Origin: an uncultured Opitutia bacterium
GTDB lineage: Bacteria; Verrucomicrobiota; Verrucomicrobiia; Opitutales; Opitutaceae
Length of the DNA stretch: 64,000 nt
Direction of reading: 5' to 3'
Assembly (NCBI GenBank): GCA_903902745.1
Contig: CAIUWA010000003.1
Coordinates: forward strand, 32,836 to 96,835
Below are positions 44,051 to 52,368 of the stretch, piece by piece. Position 1 is the stretch's first letter. Every line of letters begins with the position of its first letter. The notes under the pieces were generated by a model. That model did no database searches and was not told where the DNA came from. It saw only the letters and a list, made by a program, of their open reading frames with translations. The position numbers were made by a program, and so were the translations under genes.

Positions 44051-44545
44051 ATGCGACAATTCTACGATACCTTTGCCACGCCGTTGGGTGATTTTTCCGT
44101 CGCCCTTGATGCCAACGGCTCGGTGATCGCCACCGCCTTTGGCGGCCTCGCCGAACTCCGCGAGCGCTTTGCCGCGGACGAGGTGGTGCATGATCCCACC
44201 CGCGCTGCGGCGGCCCGGTGCGAGGTCGGCGAGTATTTCGCCGGCACGCGCCAGCAGTTCACCCTCAAGCTCGCGTCCAGCGGCACACCGTTCCAGCAAA
44301 GTGTCTGGGCTGCGCTCCAGCAGATTCCCTTCGGCGAGACCCACAGCTACGGCCAGCTGGCCACCCAGCTCGGCAATCCGAGCGCCTCTCGCGCGGTTGG
44401 ACGGGCCAATGGCACCAATCCCATCTGCCTCATCGTGCCCTGCCATCGCGTCATCGGCAGCGACGGCAGTCTCACCGGCTTCGCCTTCGGCGAGGACCTC
44501 AAGCGCCGGCTGCTGGAGCACGAGGGCGCGCTACAGGCGGTTTGA
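44051..44545 (+). CDS. ogt: Methylated-DNA-protein-cysteine methyltransferase
   Basis: This suicide enzyme repairs O6-methylguanine. It has 164 residues from ATG 44051 (MRQFYDTFATPLGDF). The Ada-like helix-turn-helix and active site are seen as GTPFQQSVWAALQQIPFGET, SRAVGRANGTNPICLIVPCH and RVIGSDGSLTGFAFG, with the alkyl-accepting Cys in PCHRV. No AraC-type regulatory domain is attached, so Ogt is preferred over Ada. The frame is open to 44003. Confidence 0.94.
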   Translation: MRQFYDTFATPLGDFSVALDANGSVIATAFGGLAELRERFAADEVVHDPTRAAAARCEVGEYFAGTRQQFTLKLASSGTPFQQSVWAALQQIPFGETHSYGQLATQLGNPSASRAVGRANGTNPICLIVPCHRVIGSDGSLTGFAFGEDLKRRLLEHEGALQAV

Positions 44546-44587
44546 GACAGCTGCAGGAGTCTGCTTGCAGGCTTCTACCTTCGGAAG

Positions 44588-45244
44588 CTACGGCGCCGTC
44601 GCCGCCTCGTGCAGACGGACAATGAAGCGCTTCAGCTTTTCCCGGTCCTTCACTCCGGGAGCGGACTCGACCCCGCTGTTCACATCAACGAAGCGCGCGC
44701 CGCTTTGCCGCACCGCCTCGCCAATGTTCTCCGGGTTGAGGCCGCCGGAAAGGATCCATGATTTCTCCGGATGGGCCTGCCGGTGCCGGGCAAACTTCGG
44801 CCAGTCACTGGTCCGGCCCGAGCCGCCGAAGCCATCGGCCTGAAAGGTATCGAGGAGAAAATATTTCGCCAGTGGCAGCCAGTCGGCCGCCACATCGGTC
44901 CCGGGCGGCAACTTGGGGGCGAGCCACAGCCGGTCCGCCGCCACCGCCGCCGACCACGCGGCCACGGTCGCCAGCGGCAAATCCGCGCGGAAATGAATTT
45001 GGAAAAAATCAAACCCCGCCGCCAGCGCCGCGGAGAGTTCAGCTGCCGTCGGCTCGACCATCACCGCCATGTGCTTGCGCTCGGGCAGCAGGGTCGACAT
45101 CGCCTGGTACTGCAGCAGGGAAATGTGCCGCGGCGATTTCGGATACAGGTTGAACCCAAGGTAGTCCGCCCCGCACTTGTCGGCAAACTCGGCGTCCACC
45201 AATGAGGTGAGCCCACAGACTTTGATGCGGATGCCGTCGATCAT
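44588..45244 (-). CDS. trpF: Phosphoribosylanthranilate isomerase
   Basis: TrpF catalyses the Amadori rearrangement in tryptophan synthesis. It has 218 residues as a TIM barrel. Key segments are IKVCGLTSLVDAEFA (catalytic Cys), GADYLGFNLYPKSPRHIS, FFLLDTFQADGFGGSG (catalytic Asp) and WILSGGLNPENIGEA, then FVDVNSGVESAPGVKD. Other trp genes are absent. A palindromic repeat lies directly upstream. Confidence 0.93.
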   Translation of the reverse strand: MIDGIRIKVCGLTSLVDAEFADKCGADYLGFNLYPKSPRHISLLQYQAMSTLLPERKHMAVMVEPTAAELSAALAAGFDFFQIHFRADLPLATVAAWSAAVAADRLWLAPKLPPGTDVAADWLPLAKYFLLDTFQADGFGGSGRTSDWPKFARHRQAHPEKSWILSGGLNPENIGEAVRQSGARFVDVNSGVESAPGVKDREKLKRFIVRLHEAATAP

Positions 45245-45252
45245 GGCAGGAA

Positions 45253-45330
45253 TTTCACGCAGAGGCGTAGAGAGCGCAAAGAAATCCCTCCGATTCTTGT
45301 CTCCGCGATCACTGCGTCTCTGCGCGAATC
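45253..45330. repeat. Long inverted repeat, GCAGAGGCG type, copy 2
   Basis: Left arm TTTCACGCAGAGGCGTAGAG and right arm ACTGCGTCTCTGCGCGAA are inverted. It spans from just upstream of trpF to the stop codon of the restored DegT frame (45329-45331), so the repeat end forms the last bases of that gene. Confidence 0.75.
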
Positions 45331-46422
45331 AAAATGCATTGATACTCTTAATTACGTGATCGACCTGCGCGTCGGAGAGCTCAGGGAAAATCGGCAGGCT
45401 CAGGCAGGTTTCGCCGCCTGTTCGGCGATCGGGAATGAGCCATGGCCGGCGCCCAGGCTCGCGTAGCACTTCTGCAAATGGAGTGACACGGGATAAATCA
45501 GATCGGTGCCGACTTCGTTTTTCGCGAGGTGCTCGCGCAGCGCATCCCGGCGGGGATGGCGGAGGGTGAATTGATGAAAGACGGATCTCCCGTAGGCCGG
45601 CTGTCCGGGCAAACGCACGTCGGCCAGCTTGATCCCGGCGAGATAACGCGCGGCGATCGCCTGGCGGCGCGCCGTCCATCCGGCAAGGTGAGGCAGTTTC
45701 ACGTTGAGCAGGGCGCCCTGGAAACCATCCATCCGGAAATTGCCGCCGATGATGTCGTGATAATACCGGCGGTCGGAGCCATGGACGCGGATGTGCCGCG
45801 CCTGCGTTTGTATTTCCTCCCGGCGCGAGACAAATGCCCCGCCCTCGCCGCAACCGCCGAGGTTCTTCGTCGGATAAAAACTGAAGGTGCCCGCGTCGCC
45901 GATGATGCCGACAGGCGTGTCCTTATACTTCGCCCCAACCGCCTGCGCGCAGTCCTCAATGACGAACAGCCCGTGCTGCTTCGCCATGGCCATGACCTCG
46001 TCCATCCGGGCCGGCTGGCCGAAGAGATGCACAATGATGATGCCCTTGGTGCGGGGCGTAACCGCCGCGGAGAGCTTCACCGGATCGAGATTGAAGGTGT
46101 CCTCCTCGATGTCGGCGAAGACTGGTGTCGCCCCGGTGTAATTGATGCCCCAGGCCGACGAGATGAAGGTGAACGGCGTGGTGATGACCTCGTCGCCCGG
46201 CTTGAAACCCGCAATCATGCAGGCCACATGCAGCGGCGAGGTCCCGCTGTTCATGCCGAGCACGCGCGGATAGCCGAGAGTCGCGGCAAAATTCCTCTCA
46301 AAATCCTCCACGTCCTGGCCGAGGCAGAAACGCGTGGCATCGTAGGTGGCTGTCAGTGCGGCGAGGGCCTCGGTGCGAAGCGCCCGGTGCTGAAGCGAGA
46401 GATCGAGAAAAGGCACTTTCAT
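45329..46422 (-). pseudogene. DegT/DnrJ/EryC1/StrS aminotransferase, single frameshift near the 3' end
   Basis: This PLP-dependent sugar aminotransferase family protein shows NSGTSPLHVACMIAGFKPGD, ITTPFTFISSAWGINYTG, VIEDCAQAVGAKYKD and the Schiff-base Lys in FYPTKNLGGCGEGGAF. The first 340 codons end at a TGA (45400-45402) in AEQAAKPA. In another frame the DNA continues with the family's normal C-terminus, ETCLSLPIFPELSDAQVDHV. One missing G near 45410-45415 would restore GCGGCGGAAACC. So it is either a real frameshift, a recent inactivation, or a sequencing error. Its ATG overlaps the hemD stop by 4 nt. Confidence 0.85.
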
Positions 46423-47222
46423 TTGACGGGCTCCGACCGGCCCAGACGTTTCACCACGGCCTCCACCAACGCATCAAGGCTCGGCGTCTTGGCGATGAAA
46501 TCAACGGGCACGCCCAGCTGCTTCATCGTCTCGGTGGTCTGCGGACCGATGCTGCCCGCCAGTGGACGCGTGGCACCGGACTCGGGCTTGAGCGCCGCCG
46601 CTTGGTCCACAAACGACTGCACCGCGGACGAACTGGCGAAAAGGATGGCGTCGGCGCCTCGCGTGCGGAAATCGGCGGCGGACGGATCCGCCTTCAGGTC
46701 CGTTTTCTCCGTCTTGTAGACCTGCAAACAGTCCACGATGGCCCGGGCCGCCTCCAGTTTCTGCACGATGGCCTCCCGGTTGAGATTGCCGGTGATCACC
46801 AGGATCTTCGCGCTGTCGAGGCTTCCCGTGGCGATCAACTCGTCCGCCAGCGCCTCGGCCGTGGCGGTCGCGGGTTGGCATTCGATCCGCAGGTGCAGTT
46901 CGGTAACGGACCGGGCCGTGCCCTCGCCCACGCAGGCGATGCGCAGCAGGCCGAGGCTGCGGATGTCATCGAACAGACGGAAAAACTCCTCGAAAAAGAA
47001 CCGCACCCCGTTCGCGCTGGTGAACACGATCCAGTCGTAGACTCCGAGCTCCTGCACGACCTCATCGAGCAGTTCCTTGGGAATGTCCTTCGACACCCGG
47101 ATCAGTGGCAGCTCGACCACTTCCGCGCCCAGGGCGGCGAGCCGGCCGGCGAGTTCGGAAGCCTGCTCGCGGGCGCGGGTGACGGCGATGCGGCGACCGG
47201 TGAGTGTCAGAGCAGCACTCAT
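46419..47222 (-). CDS. hemD: Uroporphyrinogen-III synthase
   Basis: HemD cyclises hydroxymethylbilane with D-ring inversion to uroporphyrinogen III. It has 267 residues. The family is poorly conserved, but GRRIAVTRAREQASELAGRL, the YDWIVFTSANGVRFFFEE segment and SSAVQSFVDQAAALKPES fit. Position directly after hemC with a 4-nt ATGA overlap makes the call strong. It is translationally coupled on both sides (hemC upstream, DegT downstream). Confidence 0.93.
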   Translation of the reverse strand: MSAALTLTGRRIAVTRAREQASELAGRLAALGAEVVELPLIRVSKDIPKELLDEVVQELGVYDWIVFTSANGVRFFFEEFFRLFDDIRSLGLLRIACVGEGTARSVTELHLRIECQPATATAEALADELIATGSLDSAKILVITGNLNREAIVQKLEAARAIVDCLQVYKTEKTDLKADPSAADFRTRGADAILFASSSAVQSFVDQAAALKPESGATRPLAGSIGPQTTETMKQLGVPVDFIAKTPSLDALVEAVVKRLGRSEPVK

Positions 47223-48073
47223 AACAGTCCCAGGGCCCGCAGCAGGCGGGCGGCCGTCTCGTCGGGCCGGCCGAAATCAGTCGCCGTCAATGGCTGGGTC
47301 CGCAGCCCGGTTTTTTCGTGATAAAAATATAACATGTCAGCGGTGACATGCGCGCCAAAGGCGGTATGGCAACCGCCGCCCAGCGCGGCCTGGAAAGCCC
47401 GTTCCAGCGCGACATGGCGCGCCGTAACGGCGTCAAAGACCGCGGCAAATTTCTCCGCGTCGGCCGCGCGCGACTGCACCGCAATCGCGCCCTGCCCCAC
47501 CGCCGGCACCATGCTTTGAAAGCCGAGGGCGTGGAATTCCACGTTCGGCCAGTGGGCGATACCCAGGCGCTTGAGGCCCGCGGCGGCCAGGATGGTCCCG
47601 TCGGCCACGCCCAGATCGCCAATCTTGCGGAGGCGCGTATCCACGTTGCCGCGGATCTCGCAGAATTCCACCGCCGGGTAAAGCAGCCTGGCCTGCAGGC
47701 GCCGCCGCGGGCTGCCGGTTGCAAGGCTCTTGGGCTGCGCCACGCCGGCGCGCAGCACGAGCACATCGCACGGATCCTCGCGCGGCATATAGCCGCCGAT
47801 GGCCAGCCCGGCTGGCATGTCGCCGGGCAAGTCCTTGGTGCTGTGGACCGCGACATCGGCCTCACCCCGAAGCAGCGCGGCCTCGAGTTCGCCGGTGAAA
47901 AGGCCTTTGCCGCCCTTGTTCTCCAGCGACCAGTCGGCCTGCTGGTCGCCGGTGGTGACGATCTTGAGCAAATCGGTCTCGACCCCGAGGGCCGCCCGCA
48001 GGTGCGCCGCGACCATGCCAGTCTGGGCCAGGGCGAGCGGGCTCTTCCGGGTTGCGAGAATCAGCTTCTTCAT
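47219..48073 (-). CDS. hemC: Hydroxymethylbilane synthase (porphobilinogen deaminase)
   Basis: HemC links four porphobilinogen units. It has 284 residues from ATG 48073 (MKKLILATRKSPLALAQTGM). Family segments are HSTKDLPGDMPAGLAIG, TGSPRRRLQARLLYP, CEIRGNVDTRLRK, AVGQGAIAVQ and the dipyrromethane-cofactor Cys in GGGCHTAFG. The C-terminal domain is a little short. The start lies 7 nt after the T run of a strong terminator on the same strand, and no ribosome binding site is visible. Confidence 0.96.
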   Translation of the reverse strand: MKKLILATRKSPLALAQTGMVAAHLRAALGVETDLLKIVTTGDQQADWSLENKGGKGLFTGELEAALLRGEADVAVHSTKDLPGDMPAGLAIGGYMPREDPCDVLVLRAGVAQPKSLATGSPRRRLQARLLYPAVEFCEIRGNVDTRLRKIGDLGVADGTILAAAGLKRLGIAHWPNVEFHALGFQSMVPAVGQGAIAVQSRAADAEKFAAVFDAVTARHVALERAFQAALGGGCHTAFGAHVTADMLYFYHEKTGLRTQPLTATDFGRPDETAARLLRALGLL

Positions 48074-48080
48074 CGGGACG

Positions 48081-48110
48081 AAAAAGGGCGCAGAGATAAT
48101 CTCCGCGCCC
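48081..48110 (-). terminator. Rho-independent terminator between ilvC and hemC
   Basis: On the minus strand a 12-bp stem GGGCGCGGAGAT/ATCTCTGCGCCC (one G-T wobble) with a minimal loop is followed by TTTTT. It begins 27 nt after the ilvC stop, and its T run ends 7 nt before the hemC ATG. Confidence 0.9.
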
Positions 48111-48137
48111 CGGGTGGATTGGCCATCCGTGACTGGC

Positions 48138-49163
48138 TCAGTAGCTGGCCTGCACACCCTTGAGGTTCTTCTTCGACATCCAGGGCATCATGCCGCGGAG
48201 GTAGGTGCCGGTCTTCTCAATCTTGTGCTTTTCCCCCTGCTTGAGGAGCTTGTTGTACTTCTTGAGGCCGCCCTTGTATTCGCGGACCCATTCGCGGGTG
48301 AACTGGCCGGTCTGGATCTCCTTCAGGATCTTCTTCATCACGGCCTTGGTCTGCTTGTTGACCACGCGCGGGCCGCGGGTGATGTCGCCGTACTTGGCCG
48401 TCTCGGAAATGGAGAAACGCATCCCGGCGATGCCGCTCTCGTACATGAGGTCGCAGATGAGCTTCAGCTCGTGCAGGCACTCGAAATAGGCCATCTCGGG
48501 CTGGTAGCCGGCATCGACAAGCGTCTCAAAGCCCGCCTGGACGAGCGCGCTGGCGCCGCCACACAGCACGGCCTGCTCGCCGAAGAGATCGGTCTCGGTC
48601 TCCTCCTTGAAGGTGGTCTGGAGCACGCCGGCGCGGGTCGAGCCGATGCCCTTGGCCCAGGCGAGCGCGGTCTGCTTGGCGTGCTTCGACTTGTCCTGAG
48701 CCACGGCGATGAGGGCGGGCATGCCCTTGCCCTCGACGTAGAGGCGGCGGACCATGTGGCCGGGGCCCTTGGGCGCGACCATGATGATGTCGATGTCCTT
48801 GTGCGGCTTGATCAGCCCGAAGTGCACGGCGAGGCCGTGCGAGAAGAGGAGCGTCTTGCCCTTCGCGAGATTGGGGAGGATGGAGCTCTTGTAGACATCC
48901 GCCTGCTTCATGTCGGGCAGGCCAACCATGATCACGTCGGCGCGGCGCACGGCCTCGCCGGTCTCATAGACCTTGAAGCCGTGCTGCTGCGCGACGGCCC
49001 GGGACTTGGAGCCCGGATAAAGGCCGATGATGACCTTGCAACCGCTGTCCTTGAGGTTGAGCGCATGGGCGTGGCCCTGCGAACCGTAGCCAAGGATGGC
49101 GATGGTCTTGTTTCTGAACGCGCCGAGGCTGGCGTCTTTGTCGGTGTAGACTTTGGCAGGCAT
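48138..49163 (-). CDS. ilvC: Ketol-acid reductoisomerase (class I)
   Basis: IlvC isomerises and reduces acetohydroxy acids in valine and isoleucine synthesis. It has 341 residues, the class I length. Segments are AILGYGSQGHAHALNLKDSG (NADPH-binding), VAPKGPGHMVRRLYVEGKG, FGEQAVLCGGASALVQAGFE and YECLHELKLICDLMYESGIA-like helices with metal-binding acids. It follows ilvN on the same strand (48 nt apart). ATG 49163 has no Shine-Dalgarno sequence. Confidence 0.96.
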   Translation of the reverse strand: MPAKVYTDKDASLGAFRNKTIAILGYGSQGHAHALNLKDSGCKVIIGLYPGSKSRAVAQQHGFKVYETGEAVRRADVIMVGLPDMKQADVYKSSILPNLAKGKTLLFSHGLAVHFGLIKPHKDIDIIMVAPKGPGHMVRRLYVEGKGMPALIAVAQDKSKHAKQTALAWAKGIGSTRAGVLQTTFKEETETDLFGEQAVLCGGASALVQAGFETLVDAGYQPEMAYFECLHELKLICDLMYESGIAGMRFSISETAKYGDITRGPRVVNKQTKAVMKKILKEIQTGQFTREWVREYKGGLKKYNKLLKQGEKHKIEKTGTYLRGMMPWMSKKNLKGVQASY

Positions 49164-49211
49164 AGATGTGGGATTTGGAATCTGGGATTTGAAATTTCGA
49201 CAGCGGGCGCG

Positions 49212-49682
49212 TCAGCGCTTGAGGGCGAGGCGGCCGGTCCGGGCGAGTTCCTGGATGCCGAAGGGCTCGAGCAGGCCGAGACAGGCGCTGACCTTGTCCT
49301 CGTCGCCGATGACCTCAATGATCAGTGAGTCAGGCGACATGTTGATGATCTTCGCGCGGAAGATGTCTGCGACCTGGATGATGTCGGACCGCGACTTCGA
49401 GTCGGCCGCGACCTTCACGAGCACAAGCTCACGCGCTACGGCCTGGCCTTCCTTGAAGTCGGTGCACTCAACCACATTGACGAGTTTCCGGAGCTGCTTG
49501 ATGCAGAGGTCGAGCGCGGCCTCATCGCCATTGAGGACGATGGTGATGCGTGACAGGGAGGCGTCGTGGGTGGGCGCGACGTTGAGGGAATCGATGTTGA
49601 AGCCGCGGCCGGAAATCATCCCGGCGACGCGCGCGAGGACGCCGAACTTGTTCTCAACGAGGACGGAAATCGTGTGTCGCAT
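49212..49682 (-). CDS. ilvN: Acetolactate synthase regulatory (small) subunit
   Basis: This 156-residue subunit controls acetolactate synthase by valine feedback. The N-terminal ACT domain shows HTISVLVENKFGVLARVAGM, FSGRGFNI-like ISGRGFNIDSLNVAPTHDAS and TIVLNGDEAALDLCIKQLRK. The C-terminal half has SRSDIIQVADIFRAKI and SPDSLIIEVIGDEDKV. ATG 49682 was chosen from a longer frame. The catalytic subunit gene ilvB is not in the window; a tRNA-Val gene lies directly upstream. Confidence 0.95.
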   Translation of the reverse strand: MRHTISVLVENKFGVLARVAGMISGRGFNIDSLNVAPTHDASLSRITIVLNGDEAALDLCIKQLRKLVNVVECTDFKEGQAVARELVLVKVAADSKSRSDIIQVADIFRAKIINMSPDSLIIEVIGDEDKVSACLGLLEPFGIQELARTGRLALKR

Positions 49683-49776
49683 GAAGGGTTTAGTAAGTAG
49701 GAAAAGGAGGTGGCTTGCCAGTCGAAGCTTTGCCGCAGCACTAACCGGCCCGCTTCGCCCCAAGGGGCTACGCAGG

Positions 49777-49814
49777 CCAGTCTTCACTCTCGCTGCGCTG
49801 CGAGCGAAGACTGG
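49777..49814 (-). promoter_or_regulatory. Hairpin between tRNA-Val and ilvN
   Basis: CCAGTCTTCGCTC and GAGAGTGAAGACTGG pair with one mismatch around a GC-rich loop, read on the minus strand right at the tRNA 3' end. A second small stem (GCCCCTTGGGGC) follows. It could process or terminate the tRNA transcript or serve as an ilvN leader. No regulatory consensus was matched. Confidence 0.55.
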
Positions 49815-49885
49815 ACGCCGAGGGACTCGAACCCCCGACCCTCTCGGTGTAAGCGAGATGCTCTAACCAACTGAGCTAGGCGTCC
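49812..49885 (-). tRNA. tRNA-Val (UAC)
   Basis: Acceptor GGACGCC pairs with GGCGTCC. The anticodon stem TCTCG/CGAGA encloses loop CTTACAC, giving anticodon TAC. The T arm CGGGG TTCGAGT CCCTG-type loop and the D loop AGTTGGTTA are present. Discriminator A; CCA is not encoded. It lies upstream of ilvN-ilvC on the same strand. Confidence 0.94.
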
Positions 49886-49944
49886 GAGCCGAGGGCCGAG
49901 CTAAGCGGGCGGGCCATGGGGGTGACAAGGAATTTGTGGGGGAG

Positions 49945-50056
49945 TAATTGGGAATTAGCAGTTGGGAGTTGGTAATTTGGAGTTGGTCAACCCGCACTCG
50001 GCGCCCGGCAACATTCCGGCTGCAACCAACTACGAACTGCCAACTACCAACTGCCG
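49945..50056. repeat. Inverted repeat, CAGTTGGGAGTTGG type, copy 2
   Basis: GCAGTTGGGAGTTGG, GGAGTTGGT and their complements CCAACTACGAACTGCCAAC and CCAACTGCC are arranged as an imperfect palindrome of about 110 nt. It is the same word family as 22401-22472. It lies between tRNA-Val and the 3' end of asd. Confidence 0.75.
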
Positions 50057-50062
50057 CTATCC

Positions 50063-51112
50063 TCATACCCTCGCCAGCGTCGACTTGGGCCGGAGCAGTC
50101 CATCCCGCACCATCAGCTCGGCGTTCTGAATCGCATTGAGGGCGGCGCCCTTCCAGAGGTTGTCGCCGCTGACCCAGAGGGCGAGGCCGTTGTCGAGCGC
50201 GGTGTCGACGCGGATGCGGCCGACGCCGCACTTCACCTTGCGGGAAAAATCGAGCGGCGTGGGATAGGACTGCTTCGCCGGATCATCAACCAGCTCCGCG
50301 CCAGAAAATTCGGCGATGGCGGCCCGGGCCTGCTCCACGCTCACGGGACGCTCAAACTCCGCGTTGATGGCGACTGAATGAGCCCGCACCACCGGCACGC
50401 GCACGCACGAGGCCGAGACCTTGAGCTGCGGGAGGCCCATGATCTTGCGGCTTTCCTGCATCATCTTGGTCTCCTCGCCCGTGTAGCCGTTGGGCCCAAA
50501 GGTGTCGACCTGCGGGATGACATTGAAGGCGATCTGGTACGGATAAACCTTGTGCGCCAGCGGCGCGCCCTTCGCATGGGCCTGCACCTGGGTTTCGAGC
50601 TCGCGCACCGCATCGGCGCCCGTGCCGGAAACCGACTGGTAGGTCGCCGCAAAATACCGCTTCAAGCCGAAGCGCTGGTGCAGCGGCCAGAGCGCCATCA
50701 GGGTGACGGCCGTCGAGCAATTCGGATTGGCGATGATGCCTTGGTGCGTGCGCAGTGCCTGCGGGTTGATCTCGGGGATCACCAGCGGCACCGCCGGATC
50801 GAGCCGGAACGCCGAGCTCTTGTCGATGACGAGGCAACCCGCCTTCACGGCATCGGGCGCCAGCGCACGGGTCACGGGACCGCCGGCGGCAAAAAATGCC
50901 ACGTCCACGTCGGCAAACACCCCCAGCTTCGCCTCCTCCACCGTCAGTTTCTTGCCGGCAAACTCCATTGTCTTCCCCACGGAACGCGCCGAGGCGAACA
51001 GCCGCAGCGTGCCGACGGGAAACTTCCGCTCCTGCAGCAGTTGCAGCAGCTCTTGACCGACGGCGCCTGTGGCGCCGACGATACCGACCGTGAAGGATGA
51101 CTTCGTATTCAT
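50063..51112 (-). CDS. asd: Aspartate-semialdehyde dehydrogenase
   Basis: Asd reduces aspartyl phosphate to the semialdehyde feeding lysine/diaminopimelate (dapA here), threonine and methionine. It has 349 residues. Motifs are VGIVGATGAVGQELLQLL (NADP-binding), NPNCSTAVTLMAL (catalytic Cys), YQSVSGTGADAVRELE and VPVVRAHSVAINAEF (catalytic His). ATG 51112 is shared within the tetranucleotide CATG with the divergent transpeptidase start. The frame is open upstream to 51481, but the family start is clear. Confidence 0.95.
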   Translation of the reverse strand: MNTKSSFTVGIVGATGAVGQELLQLLQERKFPVGTLRLFASARSVGKTMEFAGKKLTVEEAKLGVFADVDVAFFAAGGPVTRALAPDAVKAGCLVIDKSSAFRLDPAVPLVIPEINPQALRTHQGIIANPNCSTAVTLMALWPLHQRFGLKRYFAATYQSVSGTGADAVRELETQVQAHAKGAPLAHKVYPYQIAFNVIPQVDTFGPNGYTGEETKMMQESRKIMGLPQLKVSASCVRVPVVRAHSVAINAEFERPVSVEQARAAIAEFSGAELVDDPAKQSYPTPLDFSRKVKCGVGRIRVDTALDNGLALWVSGDNLWKGAALNAIQNAELMVRDGLLRPKSTLARV

Positions 51113-51641
51113 GGATTCGCCCTTGGAACAGGTGAACAAAACCTGTTCGCGACTCGGCATCAAGCCCGCAGACCGGATTCTGGCCGTGCGCATCAGCACA
51201 CAAAGCCTGCAGCTTTTCGAGCACAGCCGGCTGGCGAAAAGCCATGCGATCTCCACCTCGCGCCGCCCGCCTTCCAATGTGAAGGATTCCCTCGGCACCC
51301 CGCGCGGCCTGCATGAAATCGCAGAGCGCATCGGTGACGGCCAGCCGCCGGGCGTCGTGTTCAAGGCCCGCGTGCCGACCGGCCGGCATTTTTCCGAGTT
51401 CACCGACGCCGGCCCCAACCTCATCACCAGCCGGATCCTATGGCTGCGCGGTCTGGAGCCCGGCGTGAACCTCGGTGGCAACGTCGACTCGCATCAGCGT
51501 TATATTTACATCCATGGCACCAACCACGAGGAACGCATCGGCGAGCCGTTCAGCGGCGGCTGCGTGCTCATGCGCAACCTCGATGTCATCGAGCTTTACG
51601 GCCAAGTGCGCGCCGGCGATCACGTCTGGATCGGCGATTGA
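51111..51641 (+). CDS. L,D-transpeptidase (YkuD domain)
   Basis: This 176-residue YkuD-type enzyme cross-links peptidoglycan or attaches lipoproteins through a catalytic Cys. The signature YIHGTNHEERIGEPFSGGCV carries the conserved His, and LMRN follows the Cys. The N-terminal strand DRILAVRISTQSLQLFEH and the segment PSNVKDSLGTPRGLHEIAER fit the fold. No signal peptide is apparent, so the usual periplasmic location is unsupported from the chosen start. ATG 51111 overlaps the divergent asd start by 2 nt. Confidence 0.88.
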   Translation: MDSPLEQVNKTCSRLGIKPADRILAVRISTQSLQLFEHSRLAKSHAISTSRRPPSNVKDSLGTPRGLHEIAERIGDGQPPGVVFKARVPTGRHFSEFTDAGPNLITSRILWLRGLEPGVNLGGNVDSHQRYIYIHGTNHEERIGEPFSGGCVLMRNLDVIELYGQVRAGDHVWIGD

Positions 51642-51668
51642 GCGCGCATCGCACTGCCGCGATTCAAC

Positions 51669-51749
51669 TGTAGGGCCCGAGCTTGCTCGGCGCCGTTCAG
51701 ATCAGTCCTTGCTAAAACACCCGAGGCCGCGACCAAGGTCTGGTCCTAC
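51669..51749. repeat. Palindromic element, TAGGGCCCGAGCTTGCTCGG type, copy 2
   Basis: TGTAGGGCCCGAGCTTGCTC at the left and GGCCGCGACCAAGGTCTGG...TCCTAC at the right are the same two units as at 23448-23524, here with the TGTAG/CTAC ends outermost. It lies between two genes that converge on it. Confidence 0.85.
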
Positions 51750-51767
51750 TTGTGGAATCGCCTCTAT

Positions 51768-52283
51768 CTACCAGGTCCTCGTCCCGATCGGGGCCGAGGG
51801 ATCCTCCGGCTGCCGCACCACGCGGACTTTTTGCGGATAGGGACTCCCGCCGCTCGTCACAACCTGGACGCGTTCACCGGGAGCGAGGGGCACGCTGCCG
51901 CGCTCCTGCACCACGGTCATGGTCTGTCCGCCCTTGAGCATGACCGTGATTTCCTCGCCCATCTTGTTGTCGAGTTTGCTGCCGCCGGACTCACCCATGA
52001 CCGAGCCCACCGCACTCGCAATCGCGATGGGCGAACCCGTGATGGCACCGATCACCGCGGCGGATCCGACGCGGGAGCCAGCCCCAGGGGCGCCATAGGA
52101 CGCGGGCGAATTCGGCGTGATGATGACGTCACGCACACTGATCACCTCGCCCACCTGCTGGCTGATCACCTGACCGGTCTCCGCCTGGCTGTACACCGGC
52201 GTGCTGGAGGCGGGCGAGGAGCAGCCGGTTCCCAGCACCACCAAGCCGCCAGCCACCAACAAGGGGAATATCTTATGCAGCAT
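51768..52283 (-). CDS. Glycine-zipper outer-membrane lipoprotein (SlyB-like), copy 1
   Basis: This 171-residue lipoprotein has a signal ending GLVVLGTGCSS (lipobox Cys about 20). It then has a QVGEVISVRDVIITP strand and a glycine-zipper helix pair (GSRVGSAAVIGAITGSPIA, ASAVGSVMGESGG). The C-terminal beta part contains EEITVMLKGGQTMTVVQE. This is the layout of SlyB/PcP lipoproteins that stabilise the outer membrane. A paralogue is encoded at 52468-52926, with a repeat between them. Confidence 0.82.
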   Translation of the reverse strand: MLHKIFPLLVAGGLVVLGTGCSSPASSTPVYSQAETGQVISQQVGEVISVRDVIITPNSPASYGAPGAGSRVGSAAVIGAITGSPIAIASAVGSVMGESGGSKLDNKMGEEITVMLKGGQTMTVVQERGSVPLAPGERVQVVTSGGSPYPQKVRVVRQPEDPSAPIGTRTW

Positions 52284-52368
52284 GGAAGGGGTGTTTGGGC
52301 TGATGTTGGGCAACCTGACCAAACCAAGGGGGCGGTTCAATCTCACTTTTAATCCCATATCCTAAGGA

